A DNA stretch of 14,094 nt from a bacterium (lineage in GTDB: Bacteria; UBP18; UBA7526), in NCBI GenBank assembly GCA_030619985.1, contig JAUXAI010000032.1, positions 1 to 14,094 of the forward strand, in the 5' to 3' direction. The notes beneath the pieces were generated by a model. That model did no database searches, had not been told where the DNA came from, and saw nothing but the letters and a program-made list of their open reading frames with translations. Shown piece after piece: positions 5,864 to 12,167 of the stretch. Position 1 is the stretch's first letter. Every line of letters begins with the position of its first letter. The position numbers and the translations under genes are program-made.

Positions 5864-6892
5864 TTAGCAGATCCAGCCCCCACCAAGGACAATATCCTTA
5901 TCATAGAAGACTACCGCTTGTCCGGGAGTAATCGCCCTCTGGGGTCTCTCAAACTTTACTTTCACTCTACTGATAGATAGAGGAGTAATTAAAGCATCGG
6001 CTACTCTATACTGATACCTTATCTTTGCTCTTACCTTTATGGGCTTCTTTAATCTATCGATAGCGACCCAGTTAACATCCCTTGCTATTAGTTCATCCTT
6101 GAGTATCTCTTTCTCACTTCCCACAACAATGACATCTCTACCGCTATCAATGGCTATAACATATAGAGGCTTGCCAGTGGCAATCCCCAAGCCCCTCCTC
6201 TGGCCGATGGTATAGAAGGCGATCCCCTTATGCCTCCCCAAGATCTTCTCTTTCCTATCAACAATCAACCCTTCCTTTAATCTATTCGTGCTCATCCGTG
6301 TCTTCAAAAATCCGTGATAATCCGTGTTCAGAACGAAGCATATCTCCTGGCTGGCCGGTCTATTATGAATTCCCAGTTCCTTTGCTTTCTCTTTAACCTC
6401 TTCTTTAGTGAGGTTCGCTAAAGGGAATAGAGTATGCTCGAGTTGCTTTTGATCCAGACCACACAGGACATAGGACTGGTCCTTCTTCTTATCTCTCCCC
6501 TTCTTTAATAAATACCTCTTTCTTTTTTTATTGTAGGCTACTTTGGCATAGTGGCCGGTGGCGATATAATCTGCTTTTAGCTCTTTTGCTTTCTTCAGGA
6601 GAGCCTTAAACTTTATCTTCTTATTACAGACAACGCAGGGGTTAGGAGTACGGCCCTTAGAATATTCTCTCACAAAGTAGTCGATTACCTTCTTCTCAAA
6701 CTCTCTCTTGAGATTGAGAGAGTAAAAGGGGATGTCTAACTTAGAGGCCATGCTTCTGGCATCTTCTTTGGTATCCAGAGCACAGCCCAGATTGAGATGG
6801 ATTCCGATGACCTCATATCTCTCCTTTAAGAGAGAAGCGGCCACAGAGGAGTCGACCCCTCCGCTCATCCCGATCAAGACTTTCTTTTTCAT
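5864..6892 (-). CDS. mnmA: tRNA-specific 2-thiouridylase
   Basis: 342 residues; activates U34 of Lys, Glu and Gln tRNAs with ATP and inserts sulfur relayed from IscS. Seen: PP-loop GMSGGVDSSVAASLL (8-22), NPCVVCNKKIKF (84-95) with catalytic C89, ATGHYAKV (111-118), DQSYVLCGL (138-146), RPASQEICFV (178-187) with the persulfide-carrying C185, and FYTIGQRRGLGIATG (226-240). Residues 189-204 (NTDYHGFLKTRMSTNR) are read from sequence matching the ACACGGAT-type mini-repeats found between genes here. The segment is nevertheless in frame and resembles the usual DYRGFLK-like stretch of the family. The ATG overlaps the stop codon of the radical SAM gene (ATGA) and has no real ribosome site, because CACAG-type repeats occupy the position; coupled translation is likely. 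iscS lies upstream in the same gene string. Confidence 0.95.
   Translation of the reverse strand: MKKKVLIGMSGGVDSSVAASLLKERYEVIGIHLNLGCALDTKEDARSMASKLDIPFYSLNLKREFEKKVIDYFVREYSKGRTPNPCVVCNKKIKFKALLKKAKELKADYIATGHYAKVAYNKKRKRYLLKKGRDKKKDQSYVLCGLDQKQLEHTLFPLANLTKEEVKEKAKELGIHNRPASQEICFVLNTDYHGFLKTRMSTNRLKEGLIVDRKEKILGRHKGIAFYTIGQRRGLGIATGKPLYVIAIDSGRDVIVVGSEKEILKDELIARDVNWVAIDRLKKPIKVRAKIRYQYRVADALITPLSISRVKVKFERPQRAITPGQAVVFYDKDIVLGGGWIC
6284..6329. repeat. Mini-repeat of the ACACGGAT type inside mnmA
   Basis: On the minus strand this reads AACACGGATTATCACGGATT, then GACACGGATGAGCACGAAT. The same words (ACACGGATCTACACGGAT, GACACGAAT) occur in the intergenic array at 13619-13746. It encodes residues 189-204 of MnmA without breaking the frame. 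Confidence 0.6.
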
Positions 6893-8085
6893 CTCTGTGT
6901 CTTCTGTGGTTTTTTCTGTGTCCTCTGTGGTTCCCAGACCCCAGGAATTCTCGCCCCGCAGTACTTACACCTTCCCTCTATCTTACCTCTGGTAAAAGCA
7001 TAGGAGAGGTTATTCCTCAAGACATGGAACCCAACTCTCTGAATCAAGAGCCTTCTACACTTGGGACAGTAGGTATTCTCTCCTCCATGCCCGGGAACAT
7101 TCCCGATATAGACATACTTCAGGCCCTCTTCCCGAGCAATCCTCTTCGCCATCTCTAAGGTCTTTACCGGCGTGGGAGACAGGTTCCTCATCTTATACTG
7201 GGGCCAGAAACGAGAGAAGTGAATAGGAACCTCTCTCCCTAAATTCTCAACAATCCACTTGCACATCTTTCTAATCTCTTCTGGACTATCGTTCTTGGTA
7301 GGGATGATGAGATTTGTAATCTCAGTATGAATCCCCTCTTCCTTTAGGATCTTTAGGGTGTGCAGCACTGGCTCTAAGGTAGCATCGGTGAGCTCCTGAT
7401 AGAATTCATCACTAAATCCCTTTAGATCGATATTGGCGGCATCCAGATATTTGCAGATTTCTCTTAATGGTTCTTCATTGATGTAGCCTGCAGAGTGCAT
7501 GACATTCATGATTCCGGATTCCTTGGCCAGTTTTGCTGTCTCCAGCATATACTCATAGAAGATGGTGGGCTCGGTATAGGTATAGGCGATGGAGGGACAG
7601 CCACTCCTTTTTGCCATTTCCACTACATCCTTAGGGGGAAGATAGTAGTTATTCGTCTCCTCTGGAGGGAGCTGGGAGATGGTCCAGTTCTGGCAGAACT
7701 TACACTTCAGATTACAACCCGCAGTAGCGATGGAAAAGGACCTCGTTCCGGGAAGGACATGGAATAAGGGCTTCTTCTCTATGGGGTCAGCATGGACGGC
7801 ACAGGGAAGGCCATAGACCATGGTATAGAGCCTTCCATTCCTATTCTCTCTCGCCCTACACTCTCCCCTCTCTCCAGGCCTAAGGACGCATCTCCTGGGA
7901 CAGAGCTCACACAAGACCAATTCCTTACCCAGGGACCTCCAGTACATAGCAAGGTGAGGGATGACCTCTTTTGCCCTGGGAGTTGCTCCCGTCCTGGGAA
8001 TCTCACTTCGGGCATTTTTGATCCCTAAGCTTAAAGCCAATCCTAAAAGAAGGATGATGAAAAGTAAGATTGAGAATCTTTTCAT
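6889..8085 (-). CDS. amrS: AmmeMemoRadiSam-type radical SAM protein with N-terminal membrane anchor
   Basis: 398 residues. Radical SAM motif C124-NLK-C128-KF-C131 binds the [4Fe-4S] cluster that cleaves S-adenosylmethionine. An upstream cysteine cluster (C59, C62, C66, C76 in CELCPRRCVLRPGERGEC) and phrases such as YTYTEPTIFYEY, DLKGFSDEFY, IPTKNDS and HFSRFWPQYK are characteristic of the AmmeMemoRadiSam/PflA-like family, whose substrate is still poorly known. C340/C343 and C373/C376 form a C-terminal zinc-ribbon or rubredoxin-like module. Residues 5-22 are a hydrophobic segment after MKR, a signal anchor or signal peptide, which is odd for an oxygen-sensitive Fe-S enzyme. The last 14 residues (EPQRTQKKPQKTQR) come from a CCACAGAGGACACAG-type repeat. 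A CcdA/TauE-like protein is encoded directly upstream. AAAGGTG in the inserted element provides the ribosome site. The partner Memo and AMMECR1 genes are not in this window. Confidence 0.88.
   Translation of the reverse strand: MKRFSILLFIILLLGLALSLGIKNARSEIPRTGATPRAKEVIPHLAMYWRSLGKELVLCELCPRRCVLRPGERGECRARENRNGRLYTMVYGLPCAVHADPIEKKPLFHVLPGTRSFSIATAGCNLKCKFCQNWTISQLPPEETNNYYLPPKDVVEMAKRSGCPSIAYTYTEPTIFYEYMLETAKLAKESGIMNVMHSAGYINEEPLREICKYLDAANIDLKGFSDEFYQELTDATLEPVLHTLKILKEEGIHTEITNLIIPTKNDSPEEIRKMCKWIVENLGREVPIHFSRFWPQYKMRNLSPTPVKTLEMAKRIAREEGLKYVYIGNVPGHGGENTYCPKCRRLLIQRVGFHVLRNNLSYAFTRGKIEGRCKYCGARIPGVWEPQRTQKKPQKTQR
6893..6938. repeat. CACAGAGG-type mini-repeat at the end of amrS and before mnmA
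   Basis: The plus strand reads CTGTGTCTTCTGTGG and, after a T-rich stretch, CTGTGTCCTCTGTGG, a tandem pair with a 24-base period. It codes for the C-terminal tail of the radical SAM protein and occupies the ribosome-binding region of mnmA. A related copy (CTGCGTCCTCTGTGG) lies beyond the bactofilin gene near 12365-12379. Confidence 0.75.
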
Positions 8086-8223
8086 CCCGCACCTTTTTTA
8101 TGATTCACCCCGCTCCTTCTTCTCTCCAAATCCCCGACTGTATGCAAGGAAGGGGCGGGGTTCACAAGACTTTTTCTTTTGTTTTTTAAAAGATAAATAT
8201 AAAACACAGTAAAAGGTGCGGGA
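8085..8223. mobile_element. 139-base MITE-like element between the CcdA-like gene and amrS
   Basis: Perfect terminal inverted repeats, TCCCGCACCTTTT (8085-8097) and AAAAGGTGCGGGA (8211-8223), bound the element, with TTCA direct repeats outside (8081-8084 and 8224-8227). Inside is a second inverted repeat, ACCCCGCTCCTTC (8107-8119) against GAAGGGGCGGGGT (8149-8161), with 12 of 13 pairs. There is no open reading frame of note. The direct repeat carries the stop codon of the upstream gene on one side and lies in the start codon of amrS on the other. The minus-strand TIR supplies AAAGGTG six bases before the amrS ATG. Confidence 0.75.
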
Positions 8224-8224
8224 T

Positions 8225-8875
8225 TCATCTAAAGACTCCTAGAATGAGACGGATACCAAAATAGATTAAGAAGCAACCACAGAGGCGACTGAAGGTCTGA
8301 TAGAAGATCGGTTTTAAGGATAGGAGCTTTCCCAAGCTTCCGGCAACTAAAGCAAGGATAATTAAAGGAGAGATGACCGTCCCCAGGCCAAAGGAGAGAC
8401 CCCAGAAGGCGCCAACAAAGGGCCCCTTGGCCAATCCAGCGATGGTGGTCAAAGCCCCAAGTAATGGCAAACAGGGGGAAACGCCGATTAATATGCCAAG
8501 TAAAATCATGCTCTTTGCACTTTTCTCAATCGTCTCTTTATGTAGTAGGCGGCAGAAGGGAAACCTTGTCCTACCAAGTATCATAATCATTCCCAATAAA
8601 AGGACGAATATTCCAGCCCCTAAGTACTTTATAAGATTAAACTTTGGAGAAGATATTACCTCTGTTAAGAAATAACCGATGCTACTTGCTAGTAAGCCTA
8701 AGAGTCCATATATCACTACTCGAGAGGCAGAAAAGATTAGAATATCCTTCAATCCCCCAAGCCAGCTTCTCTTACTCCCCGCGATGTAAGGGAAGAGAAT
8801 TGGTCCGCAGAAGGCGAGGCAGGGCCCGAGACCCATAAAGAGGCCGGTAATGAACAAGGCAGTATGCTCTTCCAT
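8225..8875 (-). CDS. CcdA/TauE-SafE-like integral membrane protein
   Basis: 216 residues with about six hydrophobic segments (roughly 5-30, 42-68, 80-100, 122-147, 152-180, 193-213). Two cysteine-bearing, proline-rich motifs stand in the first and fourth segments: GLGPCLAFCGPILFPYIAGS (C19, C23) and GVSPCLPLLGAL (C135). These resemble the DsbD/CcdA transmembrane redox domain, which passes electrons from cytoplasmic thioredoxin across the membrane; databases often label this branch 'sulfite exporter TauE/SafE'. The extra C23 next to the GPC motif differs from plain CcdA. It starts within the stop codon of nadA (TAATG, one-base overlap). Lying directly before a membrane-anchored radical SAM protein, it might serve that protein with reducing power, but this is a guess. 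The transported species is unknown. Confidence 0.75.
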   Translation of the reverse strand: MEEHTALFITGLFMGLGPCLAFCGPILFPYIAGSKRSWLGGLKDILIFSASRVVIYGLLGLLASSIGYFLTEVISSPKFNLIKYLGAGIFVLLLGMIMILGRTRFPFCRLLHKETIEKSAKSMILLGILIGVSPCLPLLGALTTIAGLAKGPFVGAFWGLSFGLGTVISPLIILALVAGSLGKLLSLKPIFYQTFSRLCGCFLIYFGIRLILGVFR

Positions 8876-9798
8876 TAAACCTCGAGCATCCTATCCAGAC
8901 TCTTCTTCGCTTTCTTACGTACCTCTTCAGGAATTTCAATCTTATATCTCATCTTTTCTAAGGACTGAGCAACCTCTTTTAGAGTAATGAGTTTCATACT
9001 GGGGCAGATGAGGTTCTCACTAGGCACATAGAAATTTTTCTCTGGGTTCTCCTTCTTCAGTCTATGGATGAGGCCCATCTCTGTTCCAATAATAAACTCT
9101 TTCGCCTCACTTTCCTTGACATAATTCAACATCCCACTGGTAGAGAAGGCCTCATCTGCTAACTGGATGACCGCCAAGCGGCATTCTGGGTGGACGAGTA
9201 CCTTTGCCTCTGGATGCTCCTCCTCAGTTCTCAATATATCCTTGGGTAGTAGATTGTAATGTGCTGGACAGAAACCCTTCCACAAGATGACATCCTTCTT
9301 TGTCTTACTTGCCACGTATCTTCCCAGATGCTCATCAGGAACGAACAAGATCTTATCTTCTTTCAGCGAATTCACTATCTCAACCCCATTGGCTGAGGTA
9401 CAGCCGATATCTGACTCCGCCTTCACCTGGGCACTAGAATTGACATAACAGACAACCGTGGCTTCAGGATTCTCCTCCTTCTTCTTGCGCAGTTCCTGAA
9501 CGGTCGCCATATCTGCCAATTGACAGCCAGCTTCCTTAACTGGTAAGAGGACCGTCTTCTCTGGGGATAGGATGGCTGCCGATTCTGCCATGAACTGCAC
9601 CCCGCAGAAGACAATAGTCTCTACATCTGAGGCCTGAGCCTTCTTGGAAAGGTCCAAGGAATCACCCACCAGGTCGGCTAAGTCCTGTATCTCCGGCCTC
9701 TGATAGTTGTGGGCTAAGATGATGGCTCTTCTCTTTTCTTTTAGCTCTTTTATCTTCTCTATATAATATTTATCGTCTTTGATATCCCTACTATTCAT
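8875..9798 (-). CDS. nadA: Quinolinate synthase
   Basis: 307 residues from the ATG at 9798. An ATG six codons earlier (9816) lacks a ribosome site, whereas AAAGGAGG stands just before 9798. NadA condenses iminoaspartate with dihydroxyacetone phosphate to quinolinate, the first ring compound of de novo NAD synthesis, using an oxygen-sensitive [4Fe-4S] cluster. Cysteines C91, C177 (KGFCPAHYN) and C265 (NLICPSMK) have the near-equal spacing of the cluster ligands. Other signatures are ILAHNYQRPEIQDLAD (27-42), GDSLDLSKKA (45-54), CGVQFMAESA (65-74), YVNSSAQVKAESD (118-130) and HPECR (203-207). nadB and nadC are not in the window. It directly follows iscU, overlapping it by eight bases, so an Fe-S client is co-expressed with its assembly proteins. 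Confidence 0.96.
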   Translation of the reverse strand: MNSRDIKDDKYYIEKIKELKEKRRAIILAHNYQRPEIQDLADLVGDSLDLSKKAQASDVETIVFCGVQFMAESAAILSPEKTVLLPVKEAGCQLADMATVQELRKKKEENPEATVVCYVNSSAQVKAESDIGCTSANGVEIVNSLKEDKILFVPDEHLGRYVASKTKKDVILWKGFCPAHYNLLPKDILRTEEEHPEAKVLVHPECRLAVIQLADEAFSTSGMLNYVKESEAKEFIIGTEMGLIHRLKKENPEKNFYVPSENLICPSMKLITLKEVAQSLEKMRYKIEIPEEVRKKAKKSLDRMLEV

Positions 9799-10252
9799 TA
9801 GTCCTCCTTTGTTCATGATAATTTGCGTTCTTTTTTGTTCGCGATGATTCGCGTCTTAAGTAGTCATCGATGGCAGCCTTCAAGGCATCTTCTGCTAATG
9901 CGGAACAGTGCATCTTGATTGCTGGTAGGCCATCCAGAGCCTCGGCCACTGCTTTATTGGAGATCTTCAAAGCCTCATTTATCTTTTTCCCTTTTACCAT
10001 TTCAGTAATCATACTACTTGTGGCTATGGCTGCACCACAACCGAAAGTTCTGAACTTGGCATCGGTAATTATCTTTTCTGTTTTTCCTTTTATCCTTTTC
10101 TTCTCTACCTTTATCTGTAATTCCATAATATCCCCACAGACCGGACTACCCACCCTTCCCACCCCACTGGGGTTCTTTATCTCCCCTACATTCCTGGGAT
10201 ACTGGAAGTGGTCAATGACTTTTTTAGAATACAACGACCAGTAATCAACCAT
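9791..10252 (-). CDS. iscU: Iron-sulfur cluster scaffold protein
   Basis: 153 residues of the IscU/NifU-N fold, on which [2Fe-2S] and [4Fe-4S] clusters are built from iron and IscS-derived sulfur. The three ligand cysteines are visible: C39 in GSPVCGD (with D41), C72 in FGCGAAIATSSM and C116 in MHCSALAEDALKAAI. The usual family end lies near DDYLR (129-133). Beyond it is an unusual basic tail, SSRTKKNANYHEQRRTNE, read from tandem repeats GTTCGCGATGATTCGCG (9837-9853) and GTTCATGATAATTTGCG (9811-9827) on the plus strand. The start codon overlaps the iscS stop (TAATG). No hscA, hscB or ferredoxin gene follows, so this is a short ISC set of the kind seen in many anaerobes. NifU-type naming is an alternative. 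Confidence 0.95.
   Translation of the reverse strand: MVDYWSLYSKKVIDHFQYPRNVGEIKNPSGVGRVGSPVCGDIMELQIKVEKKRIKGKTEKIITDAKFRTFGCGAAIATSSMITEMVKGKKINEALKISNKAVAEALDGLPAIKMHCSALAEDALKAAIDDYLRRESSRTKKNANYHEQRRTNE
9811..9853. repeat. 26-base-period mini-repeat forming the end of iscU
   Basis: GTTCATGATAATTTGCG (9811-9827) and GTTCGCGATGATTCGCG (9837-9853) agree at 13 of 17 positions with a 26-base period. On the minus strand they encode the C-terminal tail of IscU and run up to the nadA ribosome site. Confidence 0.6.
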
Positions 10253-11433
10253 TATTTTTTCCTTCCAATCGCCGATATCCCACGAATTCTCTTTACGATG
10301 CTGGGCAATATTTGGATCACATAATTTATCTCCTCTTTGGTATTCTCCCTTCCCAGACTGAAGCGCAATGAGGTATAGGCCTCCTCATAAGAAAGGCCCA
10401 GGGCTAATAGAACATGGGAGGGCTCCGGAGAGCCTGAGGTACAGGCACTTCCTATCGAGACCGCTATCCCCTCAAGATCGAGAGCAAGAAGCAGTGCTTC
10501 CCCCTCCACAGATTCAAAACTGATATTCAATGTCCCGGGAAGTCTCTTCTTGGGATGACCGTTCAACCTTATATCAGGAATCTTCTCTCTTATTCCCTGA
10601 TAGAGTCTCTCACTTAGCTTGAGCAACTTCTTCTCCTCTTTTATTCTTTCTCTGGAGGCAATCTTGCAGGCCTTGCCCAGGCCGATGATCCCTGGGATAT
10701 TCTCCGTTCCTGCCCTCAGGTTATATTCATGCTCCCCCCCTTGCAGAAGGGAAGAGATCCTCACTCCTTTCCTAATATACAAGGCGCCGATCCCTTTCGG
10801 CCCATACAACTTATGGCCAGATAAAGATAAGAGGTCTACCTTTAACTTATTTACATTTACTTTTATCTTTTCTACGCTCTGGACCGCATCAGTATGGAAA
10901 TAGACTCGATTGGGGCGTTTACTGTTCGCTTCTTTAATTATCCTTCCTATCTCTCTTAAGGGTTGGATGGTTCCCATCTCATTATTGGCATGCATGATGG
11001 AGACCAGGATGGTCTTCTTGGTAATCGCTTTTCTGACATCTTCAGAGTTAATAAGACCGTATCTATCTACCGGAAGATAGGTGACCCGACATCCGTGTTG
11101 GGATAGGTATTTACAGACGTTCAAAACCGCAGGATGTTCAATGCTCGAGGTAATGATATGATTCCCTCTCTTTCTATTTGCCTCTACTATCCCTTTCAGA
11201 GCAAGGTTATTCGATTCTGTCCCACTTGAGGTAAATATTATCTCCTCTGATTTAGCCCCAATGAGAGAAGCCACTTTCTCTCTTGCTTCATCCATACTGG
11301 CCCTTACTTTTCTTCCAAAGCGATGGAGGCTCGAAGGATTACCGAAATCTCTTTCAAGATAAGGAAGCATGGCCTTCAGAACCAGGGGATGAAGCGGAGT
11401 GGTGGCATTATGATCCAGATATATTCTCTTCAA
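10252..11433 (-). CDS. iscS: Cysteine desulfurase
   Basis: 393 residues from a TTG start at 11433, which gives the family's usual opening MKRIYLDHNATTPL. GTGAGG stands six bases before it. The open frame extends 30 codons further upstream, but that part is a GC-rich hairpin plus mini-repeats and is unlikely to be translated; a GTG four codons earlier is also possible. The enzyme removes sulfur from cysteine as a persulfide for IscU and MnmA. Seen: SSGTESNNLAL, SSIEHPAVL with H100, HANNEMGTIQP, YFHTDAVQS, SLSGHKLYGPKG with the PLP lysine K208, LRAGTENI, and the active loop GSACTSGSPEPSHVL with persulfide-forming C331. The loop fits the NifS/IscS group I family. It follows iscR and overlaps iscU. 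Confidence 0.96.
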   Translation of the reverse strand: MKRIYLDHNATTPLHPLVLKAMLPYLERDFGNPSSLHRFGRKVRASMDEAREKVASLIGAKSEEIIFTSSGTESNNLALKGIVEANRKRGNHIITSSIEHPAVLNVCKYLSQHGCRVTYLPVDRYGLINSEDVRKAITKKTILVSIMHANNEMGTIQPLREIGRIIKEANSKRPNRVYFHTDAVQSVEKIKVNVNKLKVDLLSLSGHKLYGPKGIGALYIRKGVRISSLLQGGEHEYNLRAGTENIPGIIGLGKACKIASRERIKEEKKLLKLSERLYQGIREKIPDIRLNGHPKKRLPGTLNISFESVEGEALLLALDLEGIAVSIGSACTSGSPEPSHVLLALGLSYEEAYTSLRFSLGRENTKEEINYVIQILPSIVKRIRGISAIGRKK

Positions 11434-11454
11434 AATAGGCCTCACGGAGCCTGT

Positions 11455-11583
11455 CCCGCACCGAACTTGTTCTGGTGCGGGGTTCGGCAAAATGCGGATG
11501 CATACGGATTTAAGCAGATGCACACGGACTTAGTTCTAATCATTTTATTCGTTTGAATCCGTTATAATTCGTTTGAATCCGTT
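11455..11583. repeat. Hairpin and tandem mini-repeats between iscR and iscS
   Basis: Three parts can be seen. CCCGCACC (11455-11462) and GGTGCGGG (11474-11481) form a perfect eight-base stem; the same eight bases form the ends of the 139-base element at 8085-8223. Then come two 20-base units, GATGCATACGGATTTAAGCA (11497-11516) and a diverged copy at 11517-11536. Last are two identical copies of ATTCGTTTGAATCCGTT (11547-11563, 11567-11583), also with a period of 20. No promoter was recognised here, so iscS is probably read from the iscR promoter. Confidence 0.8.
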
Positions 11584-11594
11584 TTTAAGCGATC

Positions 11595-12032
11595 TCAGCG
11601 ACTCTTTTGCGCTTTTGCGGTTGCAGCCTCTTCACATAGGTCAGCCAAGGTATTAGAATCCAAGAACTGGGTGATTCTCTCTCCCAATCTCTTCCACAAT
11701 AAACGAGGAATACAGACATCTATCCTATGGCACTTGGGTTTCTTCTTGGACTCGATACAGGAGATAGGAGCCAAGGACTCCTCAACCGCCCTTATAATGT
11801 CAGAGATCCTGATCTCTTTCGGCCTCTTTCTGAGCAGGTATCCTCCTCCTGGACCGCGCACGCTTTCCACCAGGCCGGCTTTCCTTAATTTTAAGAAGAG
11901 CTGCTCAAGATAGTTCAGAGAGATCTCTTCCCTCTCCGAGATCTGTCTAAGAGGAACCGGGCCATCCTGGGAATGGGAAGCAAGATCGAACATAGCCCTT
12001 ACCCCATACTGTCCCTTCGTTGAAAGACGCAT
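11595..12032 (-). CDS. iscR: Rrf2-family iron-sulfur-sensing regulator
   Basis: 145 residues. The N-terminal winged helix MRLSTKGQYGVRAMFDLA (1-18), RQISEREEISLNYLEQLFLKL and the wing GLVESVRGPGGGYLL (53-67) are standard for Rrf2 regulators. C92, C101 and C107 (SCIESKKKPKCHRIDVC) match the three-cysteine [2Fe-2S] site of IscR, with x8 instead of x5 between the first two; no His occupies the E. coli H107-like spot three residues after the third cysteine. Being first in the iscR-iscS-iscU string, it is expected to repress the operon when its cluster is loaded, and a 25-base IscR-type box lies upstream. A GGGGAGGGAG ribosome site precedes the ATG. The last residues ATAKAQKSR come from a repeat-like GCGCTTTTGCGGTT stretch. 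CymR-type cysteine sensing is less likely given the cysteines and neighbours. Confidence 0.93.
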   Translation of the reverse strand: MRLSTKGQYGVRAMFDLASHSQDGPVPLRQISEREEISLNYLEQLFLKLRKAGLVESVRGPGGGYLLRKRPKEIRISDIIRAVEESLAPISCIESKKKPKCHRIDVCIPRLLWKRLGERITQFLDSNTLADLCEEAATAKAQKSR

Positions 12033-12047
12033 AACTCCCTCCCCTAA

Positions 12048-12132
12048 ACGCTGATCGCCGCTGATATAGTGCGCAGATTGCCGCTGATTATCTGCGTAAA
12101 TCTGCGTTTTGATCTGCGGTCATCTGCGTCTG
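12048..12132. repeat. ATCTGCG mini-repeat cluster before iscR
   Basis: Repeated short words on the plus strand (GCCGCTGAT twice; ATCTGCGT three times and ATCTGCGG once) lie between the iscR ribosome site and the IscR-type box. They separate the TTGACA of the box from the gene by about 110 bases. A TATATC on the minus strand (about 12066-12071) is the only TATAAT-like word noticed within the cluster. Confidence 0.7.
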
Positions 12133-12134
12133 CA

Positions 12135-12159
12135 ATGGTTGACTAAATTTGTCAAGTAT
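12135..12159. promoter_or_regulatory. IscR-type operator overlapping a TTGACA box
   Basis: The 25-base site fits the E. coli type 1 IscR motif (ATASYYGACTRWWWYAGTCRRSTAT, as I recall it) at 23 of 25 positions on either strand. Its core reads TTGACTAAATTTGTCAA on the plus strand (12139-12155). On the minus strand TTGACA (12155-12150) inside it could be a -35 box, as expected for autoregulation by the iscR product. No good -10 lies 16-18 bases on, because the mini-repeat cluster begins there. Confidence 0.75.
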
Positions 12160-12167
12160 TATTCCAA

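Noticed and set aside
7779-8028. Overlapping frames on both strands inside the 5' part of amrS
   Set aside because: Shadows of the radical SAM gene; no independent motifs.
11434-11523. Longer N terminus for IscS
   Set aside because: The 30 extra codons cover a hairpin and mini-repeats; the family begins at MKRIYLDHNATTP, which has GTGAGG in front.
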